Source: Paenibacillus_G elgii_A (GTDB lineage: Bacteria > Bacillota > Bacilli > Paenibacillales > NBRC-103111). Taken from it: DNA of 64,000 nt. Both the position numbers and the translations under genes were made by a program. Of the stretch, positions 38,601-43,195 are shown piece by piece. The stretch spans positions 1 to 64,000 of the forward strand of contig JBHJMN010000026.1 in assembly GCA_042219835.1 (NCBI GenBank), written 5' to 3'. Each line of letters starts with the position of its first letter. The stretch's first letter is position 1. A model generated the notes under the pieces. The model saw only the letters and a list, made by a program, of their open reading frames with translations. It was not told the DNA's origin and ran no database searches.

Positions 38601-41600
38601 GCATCTGCAAGGCTCGGATGCAGAAGGTAGTCGGCCAGAGAGTCGGTGACGACGGACGGCAGCCTCAATCCGGCCAGCACGCGCCCTTCGCCCACCTGCA
38701 CCTGCTCGATGCCTTGATAGGCCTGCCCGTACTCCATGCCCATCGCACGGAAAAATTCATAGCAGTCCGCTGCCCCGTACTGTCCCTGCACGAAGGATGC
38801 TTGCAGTTCCTTCAGGTCCCACTTCGGCGCTTCTTCTGTCGTCGCATTCCGCACGGCGCGTCCTTGGCTGTGCACGATCTCCTCCCCGTCTTGCAGGGTG
38901 TAGACCTCATATCCAACCTCTCCGCCCGCCTCCGGGAAGAGGGCGATGTGCACCTCGACAGGTTCTTCGCCGACGAGGATCGGCCGCGCCCAGACCACAT
39001 TGCGCAGGCGAACATCCTTCAGGCCAGCCGCCTGCTCGACCGCCTTGCGGGCCATCTCCAGATAGACCACGCCGGGCAGCACCTTCTGCCCCTTGACCAC
39101 ATGATCGGCCAAGAAGAACTCCGCTCCCGTGAACGTCGAGGAAAAGCGCTGTTCCGCAAAATCAGACGTGTTCCGATGAACCAGCGGATGCAACTGCGAC
39201 GCCGTCGGAAGAGCGCTGACCTCCGCCTTCTGTGCAATCCAGTATTCTTCCCGCGCGAACGGATAGGTCGGCAGGTTCGTGCGCGTAGGTCTTTCTGCGC
39301 CGAACAGCGCGTCTCCCGCGATCTCGCCGCCTTGGCAATACAGACCGGCAAGTGTACGAAGGTGCTCCTGATAGGCCGCAGGGTTCGTTGCCAATTCGCG
39401 GCTCTTCCCTGCCAGCTCCAACGCCTGCTCCTGCAGGGCCGGCTCTCCGGCCTTCTCGCGCGCCACCTTGCCGCGGAATACGTTGGCATCTTGCACACCT
39501 TCCCGCGCCTGTTTCAGAACGCGCAGCATCTCCTGCGCATCCTGCACCACGACCGCCAGACGATGGGCAAAATGCTGACGCCCCTCCAGCAACGTGTAGC
39601 TGATCTGCGCGAGACTGCTTGCCGCGCCCGAATCGGTCTCCAGCATCGCAGTCATGTCTTGCAGTTTCTCTTGCAGCGCCTCGTCCGTTTTCGCCGAAAA
39701 TGCGAGCAGGTAATGCGAGTCCTGGGGACCGGTATTCCCACCCTTTTCAAAACTGCGGACGACCATGTGCGCGTTGGTGCCGCTCATGCCGAACGAACTC
39801 AACGCTCCCACACGGCCTGCGCCCGCCCGCTTCGTCCACGGCTTGCTCGTCTTATTCACATAAAAGGCACTGTTCTCCCAACGGATGTACTCGTTCTCCG
39901 TCTCGCAATGCAGGCTGGCCGGGATGATCTCATGCCGCATCGCCTGAACCAAGCTGATCAGGTTGACCAAACCTGACGCCGCAAACGTGTGGCCCAGGTT
40001 GGTCTTGGTCGAAGTCAGCGCACAATACCCGCGCTTTTGCGTGCGGCGCTTGAAGACGTCCTGCAGCGCATGAACCTCGACCGGGTCCCCGAGCTTCGTC
40101 CCGGTGCCATGCGTCACGATGTAGTCGATCTCTTCCGGGTCTACCTCGTGCTGCTCGTACACATCCCGTACGAGATTCGCCTGTGCGACGGTGCTTGGCG
40201 CGGTGATGCCGTTCGTCTTGCCGTCATAGTTCACGCCGCTGCCTTGGATGACCGCGTAGACCGGGTCGCCGTCCGCCAGTGCTTGCGAGAGCCGCTTGAG
40301 CACGACCACCGCCACGGCTTCCCCCGGCACCAAACCGTTCGCCCCGTTGTCAAACGCCTTGCATTTGCCATCCTCCGACAGCATGCCGGCCTCCGTCATC
40401 CCTAGGTAAGCGGCCGGCGTCAGCAGCAAGTTCACGCCGGCGACCACCGCCGCGTCACACTCCCCATTTCGCAGGCTCAGGCAGGCCTGATGGGCTACCA
40501 CCAACCCGGAGGAGCAGGCGGTATTGATCGCCATCACCGGGCCGCTAAAGTTCAGGAAATACGGCAGGCGCGCCGCAAGAATCGCGTTATGGTTCGACGT
40601 GATGCTGGTGTCCTCGCCTTGAGACAGCATCTGATAGTCGCCTTCTTCCACGCCGACGAACATGCCGATCTTGCTCTCGTTCAGATGTCGCTTGCCCAAT
40701 CCCGCATCTTCCAGCGCCCGCCACGCCTCTTGCAGGAGCAGGCGCTGTTTCGGGTCCATCGCTACGGCTTCCAGCGGCGAGATCTCAAAGAACAGCGGAT
40801 CGAACTCCCGCACGCCCGGGATCGCACCCAGCCATTTGCTGCGGCTGCGGTCGCCATAATACTCCCGCCAGTCATAGCGGTCTTCCGGAATCTCGGTGAC
40901 CGCATCCCGTCCTTCGGCGAGGATGTCCCACAGTTCGTCGATGTTGCGCGCCTGCGGGAAGCGCCCGCTCATCCCGATGATCGCAATCGGCTCCGGCCCC
41001 GCTCCCGAGGTCTCGGTCGCCGCCGTTTCCGCAATAGTGTCCTCAAGAGACGCTTCCGGCTGTTTCTCCACACGCTCAGGCTGCACTCGCTCCGTCGCGT
41101 AGAAGGCGCGCACGACTTCACTATGCTCGCTCTCCAGATGCGAGACCAGCGCCTGAATCGTCGAATGCCCGAAAAACACCGCCGGGGAGATCTCCACGCC
41201 AAAATACTTCGTCATCGCAGCGGCCAGCTCGGCCAAGCTGACCGACTCAAATCCAAAATCGGCCAGGTTCGTCCCCACGTCCAACTTGTCCCGCGAGACC
41301 TTTAGAATTCCGCCGATCAGTTCTTGCAAATCCCACGTCAAGCATTGTGCCACCGTGAATCCCTTCATCTCCGGACGTCTTCCGGAACCGGAAGAGAGGA
41401 CCGCTTGCGAGGTCGGAGCCTTCGAAGGCTCCGGCTGCGACAGGCCGAGGAAGTGCTCGACTCGACGGCGCTCTCCGGCTATGACCAGATGCTGCGTCCG
41501 CTCCTGCGAGAGAAGGAGGTCGAACATCGCCAGCCCTTCTTCCACTTCCAAGAAGCGCTGACCGCTCGTTTTCAGGTAGATCTTGGCGCTCTCCTCATCT

Positions 41601-42901
41601 TCCAGCCTCATGCCTCCGTCTCTCCAGAGCGGCCAGTTGATCACCAGCGTCTTACCGGGACGCCCCTGTTCGTTTCGCATGGCTGCATAGGCCATCTGGA
41701 ACCGGTTCGCCAGCGCATAGTCACCCGAACCAAAGTCGCCGAGGACCGCCGAAGACGACGAGAAATAGCAGACGAACTCCAACGCCTCTTCGTCTGCGAG
41801 CAGCTCGTCAAGCACTTGGGTGCCCCTGATTTTCGGGTCGAGGATGCGCTTGAAACTCTCCGCATCTTTCTCAAGGATGCTCCGGTCGCTCGTGACACCC
41901 GCCGCATGCACAACGCCATGAATCGCGCCAAACTGCTCACGCGCTTGAGCAAGCCCTTCCCACATCGCATCCGCATCGCAGACATCCGCTTTCACATACA
42001 GGACTTGGCTGCCCAGCTGTTCCAGAGCACGGAGCTTGGCCAGCTTCTCATCGTCAAGCGCAGAGCGGCCAGTCAGGATCAGCTTGACCGGACCTTTTTT
42101 CGCAAAATATTCCGAAAATAAATACCCAAGCCCGCCGCATCCTCCGGTGATCAGATAAGTGCCCCCTGCTCTCACCTTCAAGTCGCCCGCTTGCAAGTCG
42201 GTCGGCTGCACGGAGCAAACATAGCGCTTACCGGATCGGTAGAGAACGCTGGAGAGCGACGGCGCTTGCAGTTCCGTCAAAATCTTCGGCAGGCACGCAG
42301 CGAGCGAGACCTCTCCCTCTTGAATGAACATGGCCGCCTGCGTCCGTGGCAGCACGAGCCGTAGCGAGCGGGTCAGCGCGATCCACGACTCCAGATGACA
42401 GCGCTCCAATTCGTTGGCATAAGAACCGGGGAGCAGCAGTCGCTTGGCCTGCACGTTCGACTTCGCCAGATCTTGGACAAGAAGAACGAGCGCAGCCGGG
42501 TCCTGACGGCAGCTCGCATCCTCCAGCGGACAGAGGTACAGCACGGCGTCCACCTCTTGCCAGTCCTGCCGCCCGTCGCCGAGCACGTCCTGAAGGCTCT
42601 CCCCGCTGGTGACGAACGCAACCTGTGCACGATCATCGACAGCCTGCACCGCTTCCACGACCGCTTGCTGATGCTCCGGCTCTGTCAGGAAGCAGATCAG
42701 CTTGCTTGCACGAAGCGGCGTTCCCTCGGCCGCCTTTTCCTCCTTCCAGACTTCTTCATAGGTCAACAATTCAGAAGCCGGCTCAGAAACGGACTCGTTT
42801 CTGCTTGCCGCCTGTGCATTTCGAATCATATCTATCGCTTCAGATTTGGACAAACGATTGTGTTTCACTTCAGACAATAGTTGCTGCAGGAAATCTTTCA
42901 T
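26603..42901 (-). CDS. Trans-AT PKS-C: KR-ACP-KS-DH-ACP-KS-DH-KR-ACP-KS-KR-ACP(dead)-ACP-KS-ACP-ACP-ACP
   Basis: 5432 residues. The N-terminal docking helix pair (RLSKSEAIDMIRN) is followed by a KR (TGGCGGLG near 254) that completes the module begun on PKS-B. ACP1 has Ser553 (GFESVSL). KS1 has Cys796. DH1 has His1267. ACP2 has Ser1581. KS2 has Cys1853. DH2 has His2331. KR2 has TGGAGGLG near 2767. ACP3 has Ser3058 (GFDSITL). KS3 has Cys3329 (ETACSSS). KR3 is near 3943. A dead ACP has Pro4217 in place of Ser, and its partner ACP has Ser4311. KS4 has Cys4570. Three beta-branching ACPs carry Ser5132, Ser5247 and Ser5346. The C-terminal docking element is NLDSEQADQLLRQF. No AT is present. The ATG at 42901 is chosen over the upstream in-frame start at 42946, because GAGGAGG lies 7 nt before it. 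Confidence 0.93.
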   Translation of the reverse strand: MKDFLQQLLSEVKHNRLSKSEAIDMIRNAQAASRNESVSEPASELLTYEEVWKEEKAAEGTPLRASKLICFLTEPEHQQAVVEAVQAVDDRAQVAFVTSGESLQDVLGDGRQDWQEVDAVLYLCPLEDASCRQDPAALVLLVQDLAKSNVQAKRLLLPGSYANELERCHLESWIALTRSLRLVLPRTQAAMFIQEGEVSLAACLPKILTELQAPSLSSVLYRSGKRYVCSVQPTDLQAGDLKVRAGGTYLITGGCGGLGYLFSEYFAKKGPVKLILTGRSALDDEKLAKLRALEQLGSQVLYVKADVCDADAMWEGLAQAREQFGAIHGVVHAAGVTSDRSILEKDAESFKRILDPKIRGTQVLDELLADEEALEFVCYFSSSSAVLGDFGSGDYALANRFQMAYAAMRNEQGRPGKTLVINWPLWRDGGMRLEDEESAKIYLKTSGQRFLEVEEGLAMFDLLLSQERTQHLVIAGERRRVEHFLGLSQPEPSKAPTSQAVLSSGSGRRPEMKGFTVAQCLTWDLQELIGGILKVSRDKLDVGTNLADFGFESVSLAELAAAMTKYFGVEISPAVFFGHSTIQALVSHLESEHSEVVRAFYATERVQPERVEKQPEASLEDTIAETAATETSGAGPEPIAIIGMSGRFPQARNIDELWDILAEGRDAVTEIPEDRYDWREYYGDRSRSKWLGAIPGVREFDPLFFEISPLEAVAMDPKQRLLLQEAWRALEDAGLGKRHLNESKIGMFVGVEEGDYQMLSQGEDTSITSNHNAILAARLPYFLNFSGPVMAINTACSSGLVVAHQACLSLRNGECDAAVVAGVNLLLTPAAYLGMTEAGMLSEDGKCKAFDNGANGLVPGEAVAVVVLKRLSQALADGDPVYAVIQGSGVNYDGKTNGITAPSTVAQANLVRDVYEQHEVDPEEIDYIVTHGTGTKLGDPVEVHALQDVFKRRTQKRGYCALTSTKTNLGHTFAASGLVNLISLVQAMRHEIIPASLHCETENEYIRWENSAFYVNKTSKPWTKRAGAGRVGALSSFGMSGTNAHMVVRSFEKGGNTGPQDSHYLLAFSAKTDEALQEKLQDMTAMLETDSGAASSLAQISYTLLEGRQHFAHRLAVVVQDAQEMLRVLKQAREGVQDANVFRGKVAREKAGEPALQEQALELAGKSRELATNPAAYQEHLRTLAGLYCQGGEIAGDALFGAERPTRTNLPTYPFAREEYWIAQKAEVSALPTASQLHPLVHRNTSDFAEQRFSSTFTGAEFFLADHVVKGQKVLPGVVYLEMARKAVEQAAGLKDVRLRNVVWARPILVGEEPVEVHIALFPEAGGEVGYEVYTLQDGEEIVHSQGRAVRNATTEEAPKWDLKELQASFVQGQYGAADCYEFFRAMGMEYGQAYQGIEQVQVGEGRVLAGLRLPSVVTDSLADYLLHPSLADAALQSAVGFLIGQEIFKPALPFALQELDAFGPCEAEMWALVRYSAGSRPEDKVQKLDVDLCDKEGSVRIRLKGYTSRVLEAGAVAEDGQAAVPEKLVETSREEVAAASADPLQERANAYFKEQVSTVLKWPVSRLDADAPLEQYGIDSMLVMKLTNQLEKTFGSLPKTLFFEYQNLRDLAGYFLDSHRAQLVRLIGDEEPAQDAAPARKPAVKGTPERTALVSRRRQRFASMAHAQEEGANGRLDVAIIGVSGRYPGARNLQEFWGNLRDGEDSITEIPQERWDHSLYFDPDKNKAGKTNSKWGGFIDGVDQFDPLFFNISPREAELMDPQERLFMQTVYEAMEDAGYTRETLAKQRGRGLDGNVGVYVGVMYEEYQLYGAQETLLGRPIALAGSPASIANRVSYFFNLHGPSLAVDTMCSSSLTAIHLACQSLQQGGCELAIAGGVNVSIHPNKYILLGKGKFASSKGRCESFGEGGDGYVPGEGVGAVLLKPLSKAIEDGDQIYGVIKATAINHGGKTNGYTVPNPNAQANVIEQALRQAGLDPSMVSYIEAHGTGTSLGDPIEIAGLTKAFQATANAKLQTCAIGSAKSNIGHCESAAGIAGVTKVLLQMKHRQLAPSLHAKVLNPNIDFDATPFVVQQELAEWKRPLVEIGGQVREVPRIAGISSFGAGGSNAHVIIEEYVPAEPLRTPVEVSPQNPVLLVLSAKNEQRLRQQAENLLAALQEGRFADEDLADMAYTLQVGREAMEERLAVVAGSVQQLVRKLEAFISGQEEIRKLFRGQVKGNRDTFSFFAADEELQEIQRRKLSKLADLWVKGLALDWSKLWGEELPRRISLPTYPFAKQRCWAPQLERPSVVRAGLTTDALHPLLHRNTSDFSEQRYSTSLTGQEFFLADHVVKGQRVLPGVAYLEMARAAVELAAGAPDEDTQFLRLQNVVWTHPVTVGERPVEVHIGLCEEEDGTISYEIFSGVDANIHSQGRAVVMGKKQVEQLPVEELKAACSTREISASECYESFTAMGLEYGPAQRALDLLQVGDGQILARLTLPSSVTGTDSQYVLHPSLMDAALQAAIGFQLGVAPLKPALPFALQELDIYAPCTSSMWAQVCYSEGCKPGDSVQKLDIRLCDEQGNVCAHMKGFSSRVLENQADSEAFETLMLAPHWTEQAHEQQEATAYADHLVLSCEFEADVQGARCLTLQVDERDIEVRFEAYAMQALEEIQRILQGKPKGKVLVQIVVPAHAEQLLLAGLSGLLKTAQMENPNLIGQLIEVDELEAVEEKLLADRNSGKEDRIRYQGSSRQVAGWREVRASADALLTPWKEGGIYLLTGGAGGLGLVFAKEIATQAPGATLVLTGRSVLGEPQREALSELESLGARVVYKQVDVTDRAAVEKLFAELRADHGTLNGILHSAGVIRDSFIIKKTAAELTQVLAPKVRGLVNLDVASQDMALDFFVLFSSLSGGLGNPGQADYAAANAFMDQYAAHRNRRVAVGDRLGRTLSINWPLWKEGGMHVDPETEKMMMQSLGMIPLRTKSGLRAFYEGLASGQDQVLVIEGKAERIKKKLPPASVSVSPSSVAVAVDDKADSMNLRERVLGLLTQTVSRLLKVDAEELDADAELSEYGFDSITLTEFANDLNEAYKLDLMPTIFFEHPTLHEFAGYLADEFRDVFASRLTAPSSPAAPVQAETARAEVAASLLQEATPTRATRQKRRPRTAVVQQAQSAVTEPIAIVGMSGAFPQSRDMLEFWHNLVEGIDCISEIPPERWDWRAYFGDPKTEANKTNIKWGGFLDETDKFDSLFFGISPLEAKLMDPQQRLLMTYVWKAIEDAGYSAQSLSGSKTGIFVGTGSSGYSGLITQANFPIEGYSSTGVVPSVGPNRMSYALNLHGPSEPVETACSSSLVAIHRAVSAMQNGDCDMAVVGGVNTIVTPEAHISFNKAGMLSEDGRCKTFSDAANGYVRGEGVGMLVLKKLSVAERDGDHIYGLIRSTAVNHGGRANSLTAPNPKAQADLLINAYDKAGIDPRTVTYIEAHGTGTELGDPIEINGLKSAFQELYRRTGTQEVESVHCGLGSVKTNIGHLELAAGIAGVIKVLLQLRQRTLAPTLHCETVNPYIQLEGSPFYLVREAKRWEALQDAAGQDLPRRAGVSSFGFGGVNAHVVIEEYLPKEQPRSKTETSAENPVVIALSAKNEQRLQEQVRQLCNALVAQEFADEDLASIAYTLQVGRDAMEERLALVVTSVEEMERRLQAFLQGQTGLNGVWRGQVKRGKASSAEAAAHPESRGAEQIAELWVKGQFSDWNRLYGENRPRRLSLPTYPFAKERHWISQAQDAYEALLFEPIWTEQAVVPQSSPPSLAQHLVLLCEVEAKLDSLQYRILQAGSAALAGRFQAYAAQVFTEIQTLLQNKPKGKVLMQISVPSQADSQLFTALSGLLRTAQLENPNFIGQVIEVESGAGLEARLQENLHALQDDHVRYQNGKRLVAGWREVEIDQERAPVPWRSRGIYLLTGGAGGVGMIVAEEIARQAANPTLILAGRSPLSDAGQARMRKLRGMGACVEYRQVDVSSAPEVTRLIEGICEKYGTLHGILHGAGVNRDQFIFKKTQEELAEVLAPKVAGLLHLDAASKGLNLDFFVLFSSVAAVFGNLGQADYATANAFLDAFANSRGGRILSINWPLWQEGGMRVDEETEKLLLQRMGMIPLRTQTGLQALYRGLATGKDQVMVLEGKRAQIKQTLHSEPVHATSASSTAILPPLEAALLHMVSELLNVKGNEIDPDAQLTEYGFDPYLLSELAQKINRQYGLELTPASLYETTLRQVAERIEAPAAKAEAAEVVTPAKEQDAALRAKTLHALKVLFSETTDIRANQLDAEEPLESYGIDSLMIFKLNQKLAVIFGDLSKTLFFEYRTLGALADYFVEEERTACQRWTGYEAPVAADASVAQPPARPVERIAPVAPLPTKLNEREPIAIIGISGCYPKSPSLQHYWENLKAGRDCVSEVPKERWSLDDFYHPNQDEAVRQGKSYSKWGGFVDGFADFDPQFFNLSPRETINIDPQERLFLEESWKALEDAGYTKERIADQHEGRVGVFVGVTKTGFELYGPDLWKQGEKIFPRTSFASVANRVSYFLNLNGPSMPVDTMCSSSLSAIHEACEHLYRGDCEMAIAGGVNLYLHPSTYVFLSAQRMLSTDGQCKSFGLNGNGFVPGEGVGAVLLKPLSQALADGDQIHALIRASRVNHGGKTNGYTVPNPTAQGDLIFETLERAGLNARQVSYIEAHGTGTELGDPIEITGLTQAFRRHTKDTGFCAIGSVKSNIGHLEAAAGIAGLAKIVMQMKHGQLAPSLHAQELNPNIQFGKTPFVVQQDLTDWKRPVVEIDGKEQEGPRIAGLSSFGAGGANAHILIEEYRPEQASGTQARVTPQHPAVIVLSARQEEQLRQQALQLLAAVEDGRITEANLSDAAYTLQVGREPMEERLALVVGSLQEMTDKLKRYAAGETGVEDLYRGQFRRNNEDLMLFAADEDMALTIEAWIAKRKFGKLLSLWVKGLTLDWKKLHGAHQPRLISLPSYPFTKQRIWLPSIRVASAAPAAPVAPEGELKPIGPAKASSNRSVRTNGIALQPLSAVREPSSERSAPRRPIQLSPVGQATTAPAPVEIKVAVPAPSVPASIPAESLQKELQATLAEALFLQPSDVDVNKAFVDMGLDSIVGVEWVRVINQQCGTDIPATKVYDYPTIREFAGYIANVLSKNAPRGATAPVPAPTPAPTPAPTPAPQIEAPKAAPSVSAANLHEELRASLADALFLQAADIDLDKKFVDMGLDSIVGVEWIRVINQQYGTDIPATKVYDYPTVRELATYLSKSLKVQPSEPSHPEIKTTSPIPSAPSAEALQEELRTSLADALFLQPSDIDLDRKFVDMGLDSIVGVEWIRVINQQHGTDIPATKVYDYPTLREFAAYLSKRLHKHPITEQPATELSVDDLLLQVYEGNLDSEQADQLLRQFKIKEEVK
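26745..27610 (-). repeat. Three tandem beta-branching acyl carrier protein repeats in PKS-C
   Basis: The Ser codons are at 27506-27508, 27161-27163 and 26864-26866. Each copy reads MGLDSIVGVEW(V/I)RVINQQ and ends TDIPATKVYDYPT. The Trp six residues after Ser is the published flag of ACPs recognised by HMGS-type beta-branching enzymes. The copies are very similar at DNA level, and a proline/alanine/threonine linker (about 27290-27365) separates the first two. They follow KS4 with no KR or DH, so the carried chain keeps the beta-ketone the HMGS enzyme needs. Confidence 0.92.
30150..30376 (-). other. ACP domain lacking the phosphopantetheine serine (Ser to Pro) in PKS-C
   Basis: The fold is well conserved (LLNVKGNEIDPDAQLTEYGF, INRQYGLELTP), but the attachment motif reads YGFDPYLLSEL, with Pro4217 (codon 30251-30253) where Ser is expected. 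It precedes an intact ACP (YGIDSLMIFK, Ser4311). It cannot be pantetheinylated by the normal route and may be structural or a relic. Confidence 0.85.
36500..37860 (-). repeat. KS-coding repeat, copy in PKS-C (partner 15000-16360)
   Basis: Partner of the PKS-D copy. Both encode a KS with DTMCSSSLT, EAHGTGTSLGDPIEIAGLTK and KSNIGHCESAAGIAG. The similarity extends through silent sites and into the start of the post-KS linker (SAKNEQRL against SAKNEERL), then drops in the region after the KS, where one copy has a DH and the other only a vestige. Edges are approximate. Confidence 0.75.
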
Positions 42902-42953
42902 ATGTGCCTCCTCGCGGTTCGGCGTTCCTTTTCGAATTTCTCTCATAAAATAG

Positions 42954-42981
42954 AAAAAAGGGAGGATCGCTCCTCCCTTTT
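42954..42981 (-). terminator. Intrinsic terminator just upstream of the PKS-C start codon
   Basis: On the minus strand an 11-bp perfect stem (AAAAGGGAGGA / TCCTCCCTTTT) with a GCGA loop is followed by a run of six T. It ends about 52 nt before the PKS-C start, leaving only the ribosome-site region in between. It may end the PKS-B transcript, or act as an attenuator in the PKS-C leader. Confidence 0.88.
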
Positions 42982-43161
42982 CTTAGGTTCTGCTATGAAA
43001 ATATGTCATGCGGACATACTCTTCCCATGTCATCTGCCCACATGCACACGACACAATGCAACTGGATGTGCCCCTTACGCCCGCCAACGCGCCGCAACAT
43101 CGATTGGAAAGCAAATAAGAAGTTTGTTACAATCATTCTATCATTTACCTTCTTATACCTA

Positions 43162-43191
43162 ATACTAATCTCGCAACATTCATTTAGTCAA
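43162..43191 (-). promoter_or_regulatory. Candidate sigma-A promoter in the PKS-B/PKS-C gap
   Basis: TTGACT (43186-43191) and TAGTAT (43162-43167) are spaced by 18 bp on the minus strand, starting 5 nt after the PKS-B stop. The surrounding stretch (about 43100-43195) is AT-rich, unlike the coding DNA on either side. A second possible extended -10 (TG-A-TAGAAT, 43135-43140) has no good -35. Transcripts would carry a leader of about 170 nt that ends in the hairpin at 42954-42981. I see no convincing small gene in this 294-bp gap. Confidence 0.45.
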
Positions 43192-43195
43192 GAGA

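Noticed and set aside
42902..42946. Upstream in-frame start (42946) for PKS-C
   Set aside because: It would place the ribosome site GAGGAGG inside the coding sequence, and the docking-helix homology begins at the 42901 ATG.
43145..43185. Short frame (MNVARLVLGIRR) in the PKS-B/PKS-C leader as a leader peptide
   Set aside because: No ribosome site precedes it, it overlaps the proposed promoter, and it has no run of regulatory codons.
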